From Ricinus communis (lineage: Eukaryota; Streptophyta; Magnoliopsida; Malpighiales; Euphorbiaceae): a stretch of DNA of 64,000 nt. The notes beneath the pieces were generated by a model. It saw nothing but the letters and a program-made list of their open reading frames with translations. It made no database searches and was not told the origin of the DNA. A program made the translations under genes and the position numbers. The DNA lies in the NCBI RefSeq assembly GCF_019578655.1, contig NC_063265.1:11690501-11754500 (forward strand), given 5' to 3'. Positions 36,870 through 47,859 of the stretch are shown in pieces; within the stretch, counting starts at the first letter, position 1, and the number at the start of each line of letters is the position of its first letter.

Positions 36870-38918
36870 ATGGGAAGAGAAGTGTCAGAGAGTTGTATTG
36901 ATAGTCTACTCACCGAAATGGTATCATCATACTGCAATCGCTTCGATGCCAATAAACCTGAGCTCGCTGGCCGTCGGATCGAGGCCATTGGCTATCAGGT
37001 CGGTCATCAGCTCGCCGAAAGGTACTGTCGTTACGCACCTTTCCAATTCCCTAATTTTCAGTTTTAATTAAAATTCGTATTTTTTCTTGACTTCACGTAT
37101 TATATTCCATTCTTATATACTTAATTATGTAATTATACTTTAGTGTGTGTTTGGATCTTCAAATCTGAACTATGTCTATTTGTTCGGTCCAGATTTTATG
37201 TGTTTTCTGTAGGAAAATTTAAGAACCTGTGATTTTGAATAAACTCTATGCTGTTATTTTTTTATTTACTATTTTTACAATTGGTTTCTCTTTTTTCTTG
37301 TTTGGTGCAAGTCATAGTTCAATTGTATTCACTAAGTATAATTTAATTCGGTCAATTTTTGCATTTTCCGACTTTCCAAACACTCTTGAGGAAGGAGTAA
37401 AAGAGTTTCGTTTTGTTAGGTATACTATGGAGCGACCGCGTTTTAGTGACCATCTAGAGGCAATAAAGTTTATTTGTAAAGATTTCTGGTCTGAGGTTTT
37501 CAAGAAGCAGATAGATAACTTGAAGACAAATCATAGAGTAAGGTTTTGGATTCAACCTTGAATGGGAATTGAATGTAGTTGTATTATATGATCAATTGGT
37601 TTTGGTTTTCTTGTAGGGTACATTTGTATTGCAAGATAATAAGTTTCGGTGGCTTGCACGCATGTCTATTGATCCATCAATTGAAAATATTGGATTATCA
37701 CAAGATCCTTCTGTTTTGGAGGAAAGCAAGTCTGCTCAAGCAATGAGTATGCATCTTTATTTTCCATGTGGGATCATAAGAGGAGCTCTTTCTAACTTAG
37801 GGATCCCTTGTGCGGTTTCTGCTGATATATCCAGCCTTCCGGCATGTGAGTACCTTTTGTTGTACAAACATGCAATAATAAGTTCTAAAATTAATCTTGT
37901 TCTATATGAAATTGTCGCTGTTGTCATGTTCATGTAAGAAATCCAATATGGTTACTAGGTTTCCTACTAATAGCCTGAAATTGTTTTGGATCATTTTTGT
38001 GAGAGTAATTCTCTAAATTTGGACTTCCTTGTCATTCAAAATAGCATATGCTGCTGTCTTGCTTTGTGCCTCTATATAACATTTCTCATGTAGCCAGTTG
38101 CTGCAAAGTAGGTCATGATTTTTTTCTTGGTTTCTTAGTGTGGTTGGTTCACCAGAATCAAGTCCTCTTGTTCATATCTTAAGATCTGGTAAAAAGTTAG
38201 CTAGTCCAAGCATTTCATTGGTTCATATAATCACCTATCCTATCAGTTTCTTTTTAGCAAGTTTGAGACTCTTTCACTTTGTTTAGGCATACTGACCAAA
38301 TTCGTCAATCTTACTGTCAGAATACCTGTCATGTTAGTCCACTGCAGTACAGCTAATCAGTTTTCGCATTTCTCAAGTTTGGATATTACATCAATATGTA
38401 CCCTTGCACTTAGCGTCTTATAAGCGCTTTTATTTTCTTTCTTCTTGTAACCTTCCATACTGGGTTCTCTTCTTGATTATATTCTTCTTTGGATTCTGCT
38501 TGAAATTATTACGAATTAGCCTTTTTTTGATAACTTCCCTGAACTATTTTTCCTTAATAGAGAAAAAGAAACCTAAAGCATACTGATCTGTAAATATCTC
38601 GTTCATTATGCATGTACCTATACTCTCTGATGAATCTTTTGGTCCATATCATGCCTTTTCATATATATAATACATATGTACATGCATACATACATAAATT
38701 CGTACCTGGTTTGAAGTCATGTTGCTGCATCGATTTTGCTAGATGGGGTGATCTACTTCTATTAATCTCCTGAAAAGCCTTGGCTTGAATTGTTCTGAAT
38801 TCTTGTCAAAGCTCTTTGTGCATTCATTATAATAATCACATATTCAAGGAAATTTGAACAGCATGTCTGACCAAGTTACTCATGCGCAGGTTCATTTGTG
38901 GTCCGTATAAAGGCTTGA
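36870..38918 (+). CDS. TRS33: TRAPP complex subunit TRS33/TRAPPC6
   Basis: Core subunit of the TRAPP tethering complexes, which act in Golgi and endosomal traffic and as Rab exchange factors. Exons: 36870-37021, 37420-37537, 37617-37845, 38890-38918; total 528 nt, 175 residues, the usual size for TRAPPC6. Recognisable segments are [10 protein letters not shown] near the N-terminus, [39 protein letters not shown], and [19 protein letters not shown], ending VVRIKA. The last exon holds only nine codons plus the stop, after a 1.04-kb intron. The start MGREVSESC is the first ATG in frame near the conserved region; one upstream in-frame ATG lies in the leader (36771) and would add a low-quality extension. 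Confidence 0.94.
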
Positions 38919-39069
38919 CGAAATTATGGCAACAAATGTGGGATCAAAACTGGAGTTTGAAGCATGTTCATCTCCAAATTGGAATACTTTTTGTGTCCCC
39001 TCCCTTTTTCTTCATGAAAATGTACTTTCACTTGAGAAGTTCTAAATGTCCATAAAACATATCCAAACT

Positions 39070-40250
39070 TGTAATAGTGAAATATTTTTGGGTGTAATAT
39101 CTCTATCAGCAGTGGGAGGTAATATTAAAAATGTTGATTTGATGCATGCTGTTGATGTTGCTTTTAAGCTCTCGTTCTCTTAAAACTTCTGGACCTCTCT
39201 GCTGTTCATATACAGTACCTCCAGCTAGGGCTTCGTGTAGGGGAGATCTCTGGTGGCTTTGGCCGCTGGATTGCAGGTTTTCTCCTCCTGTCAATTGAGC
39301 TTAACGGAAATCAATCTTTCATCTCGCTTGATTTAGCTTTTGGCTCAACGGTACAAAACCTTAAGAGTGGGTCTGACTCTTTCTTCAACATCGTCAATGG
39401 TGGTGATGACTGAAGCTTCTGGAATAGGGAGAACGCAACAGGGACAATTGCGTAATTTTATTTTTCTTGTAGGCCTTTGGGCCGAGTTAAGTAGGGATTG
39501 TAAGTCCAAATGTCTTATATCCATGTTCTTTAACCCCTTCAAATCTGCTGTAATTTAGATCTTTTGCGGGTTTTAATTTCGTCAGGCCTAATGCCAATCT
39601 TGTCCTGTTGGCGCCTTCAACCGACATCTAATGCTCACTTTTGTTTCTTTGACCAAAATAAAGTTGATGTTGCTTTTCAAGTGTTGGGAAATCTTGGGAT
39701 TGCTTGTATTGAAGGCACTAAATTGCATTGAGGCAGTTGGAAGAGACAGCCATGTAATGCATGAAAGTGGGCTCCAGCTCCAGATTCCTTATTATACTAT
39801 AATTTTTTTAATTTAATGTGAACATTATTTGGATATCGTGCATTTGAGTGTTACTTAAAATTGGTCCAAATATAAAGACTAACTTTAAGAGAAACATTAC
39901 AAATTATTATTATGATTATTATTTCGGAGAGAAGCCCTTTCGTTCATTGACGTTATTGCTCCTATTTGACATTATTACCCTTATTTTAATATTCACCTTT
40001 TCTTTAATATGAATAAACCGTATAATTTTTAGAAATATAAAATGAAAACACGTAATAAATAAAATTTCAGGGGCTTTTATGATTATCCCATAATTAAGCA
40101 TTGATAATAAAAGAAATGTGTTTTTCTATCTTCAGAGCGAAAATATAATCTCAAAACCATTTACAAATAGTTATAATAATGATTTGGGTTAAGGAGTTGT
40201 TTTTGGGGTTTAAGGAGTTGAATCCTAAATAAATGAAACTTACTTGCTAA
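39070..40250. other. Region downstream of TRS33 without a recognised gene
   Basis: TRS33 3' flank. Short open frames on both strands overlap at 39340-39558 but show no domain. AT content rises towards 40 kb. Confidence 0.5.
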
Positions 40251-40269
40251 GGCGAAGGTGATTGATTTC

Positions 40270-40790
40270 TTTCAGGTAGAGAGGATTGAAATGGCTACTG
40301 TCAGTCACACACTGTCACACACCCTTTCTTACTCTTCTTCCTCCCTGATCACTGAACTCCATCATTTGCTCCACCTCCCACGACTCTTTCTCTCTGCCAT
40401 CTTCTCTCTCTAACACTTTTTTGTTTTCTCTCTTCTAACATAAAACCAGACCAACAGCCATTCAATCACCTTCTCTTTCTCACGCTGACACTAGGGTTTG
40501 CACTAAAGAAAAAAAAAACACACTGGTACGATACAAAAGGTTAGTTGTTTTCGTTGTTGATCATTTTTAGAATTATACATTGTTGTGCATTTTTTTAATG
40601 TGTGTTTTTTTTTTTTAGATTTTCGGTTTCTTGTGAGAGGGGATTAGACTTCAGATTCATAATCTTTGCTAAATTAATTATGGAGTACTATCTTCGATAA
40701 AAAGATTCATTCTCTTCGTACAAAATAAGAGGTAGAACCAATAAAGATTTCTTTTTCGATTCATCCCTGGAGTTGAATAAGGTAAATCCC
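40270..40790 (+). promoter_or_regulatory. Possible orphan gene leader (pyrimidine-rich, splice-donor-like ends)
   Basis: CT-rich sequence at about 40310-40440, then AGGGTTTG and A-rich DNA, resembles a plant 5' UTR. Donor-like sites follow at about 40541 (AAAGGTTAG) and 40781 (AAGGTAAAT). No coding exon follows; plastid-derived DNA begins about 200-300 bases later. It may be the leader of a gene lost or displaced by the plastid insertion, or plain intergenic DNA. Confidence 0.3.
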
Positions 40791-41125
40791 TTATGATACA
40801 TCAGTCCATTATTCCTTGCATCACCTCACTGCACACTTTCTATATATCTGTCTTCATTATCGGCTGCGTGCTATCGGAGATAGAGCAATGGGAGGCTAAG
40901 TCAAAAGCATTTATCACGCACTCAATTCAATGATCAAGCAAACAAATAAGCAAGACGAATCTCTTGGGAGTTTAATAAATTTAATAAAGTTTAATAAAGA
41001 AGGGTTTTTAATCTTTCTTTCTTTATCTTTATTTTTTTATCAATTTTTATATCTTTTCTTTTATATTAATAACATATTAATAACTCAGTCAAAATAAAAT
41101 TATCTTCAAGAACAAAATGTTTGTT

Positions 41126-41311
41126 ATGCTTAATATTTTTAGTTTAATTTGTATCTGTCTTAATTCTGCCCTTTATTTAGGCAATTTTTTCTTCACAAAA
41201 TTGCCCGTAGCCTACGCCTTTTTGAATCCAATCGTAGATGTTATGTCAGTAACCCCTGTACTCTTTTTTCTATTAGCCTTTGTTTGGCATGTTGCTGTAA
41301 ATTTTAGATGA
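41126..41311 (+). pseudogene. psbK: psbK copy of plastid origin (open frame kept)
   Basis: Sixty-one codons, the same length as plastid PsbK precursor, encoding [17 protein letters not shown], then [16 protein letters not shown] and [15 protein letters not shown]. Several residues differ from the form I remember (for example KLPEAYAF and AFVWQAAVSFR). No stop or frameshift. In plastids PsbK is a small photosystem II subunit. Here it has no nuclear promoter or transit peptide, so it should be non-functional. Confidence 0.88.
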
Positions 41312-41744
41312 GATCTTTAATGGTGTATTAAAATAATTTATGATTTATTCGAGAAAAAAAAATTATAGCAATTGATAAGATCAGATAAGTCTTATAGTAT
41401 AAAGTATAAACTCTTAATTCAAATATTGAAGTTATTGTATAAATATAAACTATAAACGCTAGAATTCTGAATTACCCCATTTTTTTTCATTCTAAACTTT
41501 TTTTCCACTGCAGATCCTATTAGAATTCTTTTTGTAGTTATGAAAAAATATCTAATTTTCGGTATGAAACACAATTTTTGGCAATTAAAGACCCGATTTT
41601 TATTACAAATGAATTTTGGAATTAGAAAAATTATTTTCTATTTCTAGAAACCGCTCCATGTCTTGGTGTTAAAATAGAATGTGATATAAAAATAGAGAAT
41701 CTATTTTTTTTTCCAAACCATAAAAAGGTCTTAGAGATTTTATA

Positions 41745-41855
41745 ATGCTTACTCTCAAACTCTTTGTTTACACAACAGTGATATTCTTTGTTTCTCTATT
41801 CATCTTTGAATTTTTATCTAATGATCCAGGACGTAATCCCGGACGTGAAGAATAA
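41745..41855 (+). pseudogene. psbI: psbI copy of plastid origin (open frame kept)
   Basis: Thirty-six codons, the full length of plastid PsbI, reading [15 protein letters not shown], then [14 protein letters not shown]. It differs from the common sequence at a couple of positions (Thr in place of Val, Glu in place of Gly). A photosystem II subunit in plastids; part of the nuclear insertion here. Confidence 0.9.
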
Positions 41856-42009
41856 AAAATATATATATAAAATTAAAAAAAAAAAGGTTTTTCTTGATTT
41901 TTCAATGCCCTTAGTATTTTACTATTCTACATTTTTAAATATTAAATAAAACAAAAAAGTTCGCTAAATTTAAAAGAAAAGAAAAATATTTCAAGTCATC
42001 ACCAGAACC

Positions 42010-42096
42010 AGAAAGAGAGGGATTCGAACCCTCGGTACGGATAACTCGTACAACGGATTAGCAATCCGACGCTTTAGTCCACTCAGCCATCTCTCC
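42010..42096 (-). tRNA. trnS-GCU: Plastid-type trnS-GCU copy in the nuclear insertion
   Basis: On the minus strand it starts GGAGAGATGGCTGAGTGG, has the anticodon arm GATTGCTAATC (anticodon GCU), a long variable arm and the T arm GAGGGTTCGAATCCCTC. The last acceptor base pair is G-U where plastid copies have G-C. Internal boxes are intact, so transcription in the nucleus is conceivable but unproven. Confidence 0.88.
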
Positions 42097-42462
42097 CGAT
42101 TGAAAAAAGATACTTACTATGTTACATTACACAACAGGTAAGGCTTGAAAAAAAAAAAAGCCTTTTTCCCTCTTTTCTTTATTTTATTACTTTTATTACT
42201 TTCAAAATTACTTTTTATATTTTTTTTATTCTTTTATTTTTATATGGAACTATTTTATTTAATTTAATATATTAATTTAAATATTAAATTAAATATATAT
42301 TCTATAACTATATAATAATTAAATAATTATATATTTAATAATTATAATAATTATAGAATTTAATTTTAATAATTATATATTAAATTTAAATGAAAATTGA
42401 AAATAAAATTCAAAATGCCTTACTCGACAAAAGGTTCATTTATATGCAATAATCGCATGGTA

Positions 42463-42893
42463 GCGGGTATAGTTTAGTGGTAAAAGTGTGATTCGTTCTA
42501 TTAATTCTATTCTAATAGTTAAGGGATTCTTGGCTCCATATTCCGGTGAAAAATTTTATTTCTTAAAAAGATTTAATCCTTTATCTCTCAATGAAAAATT
42601 CGAGGAAGAATATACATTCTCGTGATTTGTATCCAATTTTTTGAATTTCTAATTGAAAAAAATTAGATTATGAAATTACAAAACATAATTTTTATTAATT
42701 GGATCAATCCATTCAATTGAATGAATATGAGTAAATGATCTATGGAAAAAGACAAAAAAGTATATTTCTAATCGTAACTAAATCTTGAATTTTTTCTTTG
42801 TTTTGTATAGTCGAGATTGAAACAAAATAAGTATTAAAGGATGACTTTGGTTTACTGTAGACTTCGACATCTTGTTTTAGCTCGTGGAAACAA
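42463..42893 (+). pseudogene. trnG-UCC: Partial plastid trnG-UCC: 23-nt first exon plus truncated group II intron
   Basis: The first exon (42463-42485) reads GCGGGTATAGTTTAGTGG plus TAAAA and is followed by GTGTGATTCG, the start of the trnG intron. Intron-like sequence continues with small changes to about 42893 and then ends; the second exon is missing. This truncation marks the right border of the plastid insertion. Confidence 0.82.
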
Positions 42894-42989
42894 ACTGTGT
42901 TTTTGTTACTTGCGGAAGGGTCAAGATATGAAAAGCTATCATTTTTATCTCTAAAATTGTTTCGTTTAATTGGATAGGTTTTTGTGTCA

Positions 42990-44390
42990 ATGGAGAACAT
43001 AACGGAGAATTTAAAACTAGCCGAGTTAAAGAAAGAAAGCATACGCAAGTCATTTGATCAAGCGCATGCACAGGCATCTTCTATTTTGTTATTCACTCTC
43101 CAGTGGAAAGATTTAGAGGATCAGTTAAATTTAGCAAAAGATTCTTTGTTAAAGCAAGCCCAAGAACTTGCCGAGAGATAAAAAAAAAAATAGTGGAGAA
43201 AACCAAAGTGCTTGAACAACGTGATCAAGAAGTTGAAATTAAGTTAAGCAGTGTGAAAAAAGGTTTTGAAGAGCTTCAAATGAAGGAAAATAAATTGGGC
43301 TTGTTTAGAAAGGGGGTTGAGGAGTGTGCTTTGGAGCTTAGTTCAACAGAAAAGCAATTGGATTTTGCTCGACAAGAGGTCGATGGTTGCAACGGGATGC
43401 TTAATATGAAAAGAAATGAATTGATAGTGGTGAAAAAGGAGCTTCAAGCTTGTAAAGGGAGCTTAATGTGAAAAACAAGCAATTGCATGCGGTTCAGAAA
43501 TCACTAGAAGACCATTCTGGGAAGCTTGAATTACAGGAGATGAAATTGTGTTTGGTTAATACAAAGCTCGAAAAGTGTTCCAAGGAACTTTCTATGAAAA
43601 ACGAGCAATTGGAAATGGTGCAGAAGGCACTTATGTTGCAAGGAGCTAGCAATGAAAGAGGAGCAGGTAGAAAAGATAAAAATCTTAGTTACGGGTTGTA
43701 GTAATGAACTTGTGCTGAAGCAGAAGGAATTATGTACGATAAGGAACTTGATCAGTGATTGTAGTGGCGAGCTCGAGTCAAAAGAGAAGCAATTGGAAGT
43801 GCTGCAGGACTTGACCCAAAAATGTTCTGGTGAACCTTGACATGAAAAAGAATAAACTGAATGGAATTCAAGAATCAATTGATAAGTGTTTGAAGAAGCT
43901 GAATTTTAAAAGGAAGGAACTTGATCAGCGTTTGGTGTTCTCTCATAAAGTGGATTGCATGAATGGTGGACGCAGAGGTACTCACTGCATGTAATCCTAA
44001 GAAGGGGGAGACTTGGGCCCTCTTTAAGAATTGGGATGCGAAATGGAGTTTGGATTTAGAAAACATAGATCCCGTTACCAATTTGAATTTGTGGAGGTTC
44101 GGACAGATTTTACTGAGGGCATTGGCATTGGAATTGCTTATTTGGGCAAAGTGAAGGGATTTGTTAGTACTTTTCAGCAAGCTAACTGTGATGGGGTTCT
44201 CTCATTTTGCATACGACCAAGTAAATTGTACAGATTTTCTCACCCTGTACCCTCAGTCAGAATTTCCGGCAAGGAAGGAAAAGGTGTCCCCGCAGGGTCT
44301 TTTGGATTTGATACTACTGCCTTGTAATTTTGTTAGCATGGCTGATAGGGAGAATATTTTAAACAGTAGCAAGAGTGGTTAGAAGATCTC
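42990..44390 (+). pseudogene. Decayed FRIGIDA-like N-terminus/coiled coil joined to a DUF3444-like fragment
   Basis: The first frame (42990-43181) gives MENITENLKLAELKKES... with FTLQWKDLEDQL, clearly the N-terminus of the FRL type found at 45.0 and 49.0 kb. It stops at a poly-A run (43183-43192). Coiled-coil sequence then continues through frames broken near 43182, 43468 and 43650, with repeated motifs such as LEKCSKEL and ELxxKEKQLE. From about 43930 the sequence changes to a DUF3444-like domain: VFSHKVDCMNGG, KKGETWALFKNWDAKW, HRSRYQFEFVEV, IGIAYLGKVKGFV and FSHPVPSVRISGKEG. It too is split between frames and carries stops. No Frigida core domain follows. It starts about 97 bases after the plastid insertion. 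Confidence 0.8.
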
Positions 44391-44399
44391 CGAAGCGAC

Positions 44400-44990
44400 T
44401 TGGCAACAGAATTAGAAATCAAGATCAAGGAACCAGAACAGAAGACATTAACAAGCGTCTGGCAGCAAATAGGGATTGTAGAGACGGCCAACATACTTAT
44501 ACAAGTTAGTATAATATATTCATTGTCTATAGCAGTTAAAAAACAAGCTTGTATAAAGTTAATACAAATTATAATAATATTAATAATGACATTAGTAATA
44601 GAAAATATAATTAATTTAATTTTTCTGTTTTATAGATCGATGCCCCGCAGAAATCTGTGCATATTAAAATATATTTTACGGTCTTTTTTTTTTTACCATT
44701 TGTAAATTAAAAAGGAGAATCACTCGTCCTTGAGCAAATCCAAAATAAGAAAATACATGTCTAGAACTCGAAGATTTTCGAACTAACGTGGGCTCAAGAA
44801 CGCCAAGAATTACTCATAATTGTAATTCAAAGTCCGAGAATCACTCGTAATTGTACTCCAAACTCCAAGTGGCGTTGAATTTGTTTATATCCTTGTTGAC
44901 AAAGGAATCTTAACTGCCTTTTGAAGCTCCACATTCCTCCTTCCCCACTCAATTCCACCAATTCTCAACAAACCCCTTTCTCCATCAGTC
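44400..44990. other. Spacer between the FRL chimera and the intact FRL gene
   Basis: Holds AT-rich sequence, two copies of a GAGAATCACTCG motif (44714 and 44838 areas) and the promoter/5' UTR of the next gene. No coding domain seen. Confidence 0.5.
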
Positions 44991-45041
44991 AGTTTTCTTC
45001 TTAATTTTCTTCGAGCAATCTTGCATAATTTGGCGGTCACA

Positions 45042-47850
45042 ATGGAGCAGGAGAAGACGATTTCGACCGAGTTGCAACTCAACGAATTAAAAAAACAAAG
45101 CTTCCGGCGGACACTCGACCAACTTCACGATCGCGCTTCTTCAATTCTCTCACTTACTCTTCAATGGAAACACATCGAGGATCAATTTGATTCCACTCAC
45201 AACTCTATTGACGTGCGCGTTGAAGAGCTCCATTCAATCCATAAAGCAATCGAGCAAAAATTAGACGAAGTGAAGAAAAGAGAGAAAGATTTGGAATTAG
45301 TTCAAGAAGCAGTGAAACTTAGGTTTAGCGAGGTTGAGGAAAGGGAAAAGGAGTTTGCGTTGATTCAAAAGAAAGAGCTTCACGACAGGAAGAGAGAGAT
45401 TGAGTGGATTGAAAAATCAGGAAAAGAACTTGATTCTGTTAGAGTGGAAATAGAAGACAAATTGAGAGCTGTTGATGAGGTAGACAATAGGCTTACGCTG
45501 TTCAATCATTGTATTGAAGAGAAAGCTGATCAAGTTAGATTGTCAGTGAGTAAATTGAAGTTGAAAGAGAAAGAGCTTGCATTCAAGGATGAGAATCTTA
45601 AAGAGAAAGAAAAGAAACTTGAAGAACACTGTAAGGTATTTAGGTTAAAAGATGAGGAAATTCATAAGAAATTCAAGGAGGTTGAACTTAAGGAGAAGCA
45701 GCTTGAACAAAGGTATAGAGAATTTGAAGAACTGAAAGAGAAACAGAAACCATCTAATAATAATACTTGTGTCAAGATTGAGCCACAAATTACTACTCCA
45801 AGTGATGCTAGTCTTTATTTTACTGTGAATATGGATGGAAAAGCATTGCAGATCTTTTTAAATGAGCGTGAATATAGTGATTCAATTAGGGATGAAGTAT
45901 TTATTGCTTTAGGATTCTCGTCAGATCCTGCAAAGTTTGTTTTGGATGCAATGCAGGGGTTTTATCCTCCCCATTTGAGAAAGGGAGATATGGAGTTCAA
46001 AGCAGAGGTTGTTAGGAGGAGTTGCATTCTTTTGTTAGAACAATTGATGAAAATATCACCAGAAATTAGTCCTCTTGTGAGAAATGAAGCAATTAAACTT
46101 TCTTTCAGTTGGATGACAAAAATGAAGATAGATGCTGAGCATCCTCTTGAGGTCTTGGGATTTTTGCAGCTGTTAGCTTCTTATGGGTTGGCCTCTACTT
46201 TTGATGCTGATGAACTCTTAACTCAATTGGAGGTTGTTGTACAACATAGCCTTGCTCCTGGATTATTCCATGCCCTGGGTTTTGCAGATAAGATATCTGG
46301 TAAGCGTGCTTCATTTACTTGCACCACATGTAAATTTTCAGCAGATGCTTGTTTGCTATGTATATGTGTGTGTGTGTGTGTGTGCATGTGTTACTACCTA
46401 TTTGTTGTGGTAGAAAGTTAGCTTTAGGGGGTCAAGCTTGCTTCATCATCGTAGCAAAAGATGTAAATAATGATATCTTTCATTTTCTATATTAATCTCA
46501 AACTTTTCGGGCCATGGCCACCCCGGCCTGGTCCCCCCTTCTTCATCATTTATTCCATTTAAGAACGTCATTTAGACCATTCAGTTGAATGTTCTTTTTA
46601 TTTATATATTATTTTAATCTTCTGATGTAGTAAATGGTGGTGACACCATATTCATACTTGCAATATGTGGCACAGGTATTATTCAAAATCTTATTAAAAA
46701 GAAGCAGCACATTGAAGCCATTAGAGTTATTTATGGGTTCGAGCTGGTCAATGAGTACCCACCTGTACCTTTGTTGAAAGATTACTTGCATTGCTCAAAG
46801 AATGCTGCCAAAAGAATGAGAAAGGCAGACAACTCAATTAAAGGACAGGTATTTTCTTTTTCTTTAAAAAGAAGAAGAAAAAGAAGACCATTATTATGTC
46901 AACACCTCCTAACTTTTGTGTGTACTTGTAATAAACTATTACAGATTGAGGCCACAAACAAAAGAGTAGCAGATCTGAAGTGTGCATTAAGCTGCATTCA
47001 AGACTACAAGATTGAATATGGTCCCTCACTTGGGGACCTTAAGAAGCTGATAGTTAATTTGGAGAAAGAGAACTCAACTAGGAAATCAAAGTTGGCAGTC
47101 AATGAATTTAATAAGTGTCACAGTTTAAGAAGAAAAGAATGTAAGTCTAGAAAACGAAAGCCAGTTACAAATAAGAAGAGAAATTTGGCCCTTCCAGTTG
47201 CTGCCCCTGTCCTCGCCCTCAAATCTGCGTCCACCACAAGCAGTAATCATACCTGCATTCCAACAACTGCCTCAACTTCTGTGCCTGCCACAAAGATTCA
47301 TTCTCAACAATTGAGTGGAATTAAACGTCCTTGGACAGATGGGTCAGACGAAGATGGTCTAAATGCTTCCCCTGGTGATGATCAAGGTATGTCATCCTTC
47401 AAAATAATTATCTTTTCACACGAGTTCTTTCTTGAATAATTTGATATAGCACAGAGGGGATCATGCTTATCTTAGCTGTATGCCAATGTACATCTGTCCA
47501 TACCTTTTTTTATTCATTTGTTGGCCTGTCTTAATGTTAACGTAACATATGTTTCTTGTTTCGTCTGTTCAGCAACCTGCGTTGATCCTTTACATGTAAA
47601 GTTGGTGCATTCTTCGCCTGGAGATTTGGCATTGGAAAGCGAAAATAAGCATCCTAGGCTTCATATTTCACCAGAGGATACGGAAACGTATCCGAAACCA
47701 TTTGTCATTGCCACATCTGCAGGTCACACAACGCAACCCCTTCAACAGCATCCTCCAGGTTCCTTTATGAATCGAGGAGTTCCTTGCGTGCATGGACCAC
47801 CCAAACACTATAATTTGGCAGGCTACCCTCCTCAAAACATTCAGTTATAA
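45042..47850 (+). CDS. FRIGIDA-like protein, long coiled-coil (FRL5-like) type, intact
   Basis: Exons: 45042-46299, 46676-46848, 46945-47386, 47573-47850; total 2151 nt, 716 residues. Residues 1-240 are a long charged coiled coil rich in Glu, Lys and Leu (LTLQWKHIEDQF near the start, then repeated EKELxxK motifs). The Frigida domain starts near residue 262 with MDGKALQIFLNE and continues LGFSSDPAKFVLDAMQGFYPP, VVRRSCILLLEQLM, LEVLGFLQLLASYGL, LFHALGFADKI and IYGFELVNEYPPVPLLK. The C-terminal third is basic and low in complexity, with GIKRPWTD and a tail rich in His, Pro and Gly. A longer in-frame start at 45021 would add seven residues; I prefer the ATG at 45042. It is the only clearly intact member of the local cluster. 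Function in flowering or otherwise is unknown. Confidence 0.92.
46366..46386. repeat. (GT)n microsatellite in intron 1 of the intact FRL gene
   Basis: Short GT run just after the first exon; it makes the open frame seem to run past the splice donor at 46300. Confidence 0.75.
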
Positions 47851-47859
47851 TACTAATGT

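Larger units (their letters stand above)
41000..42893 (+). other. Nuclear plastid DNA insertion (NUPT): psbK-psbI-trnS-trnG segment
   Basis: Four adjacent plastid landmarks appear in the usual large-single-copy order and orientation: psbK, psbI, trnS-GCU on the opposite strand, and the first exon plus part of the intron of trnG-UCC. The right border falls within the trnG intron near 42893 (...TTTAGCTCGTGGAAAC); the sequence beyond is nuclear. The left border is uncertain, somewhere around 40.9-41.1 kb, because I cannot place the psbK upstream sequence exactly. Surrounding genes are clearly nuclear, so this is a transfer and not plastid DNA itself. Confidence 0.88.

Noticed and set aside
39340..39558. 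Overlapping open frames on both strands downstream of TRS33
   Set aside because: No recognisable domain or splice context; likely chance frames.
41117..41311. psbK as a working nuclear gene
   Set aside because: It sits in a colinear plastid block with a cut trnG and lacks a transit peptide; full length alone does not show function.
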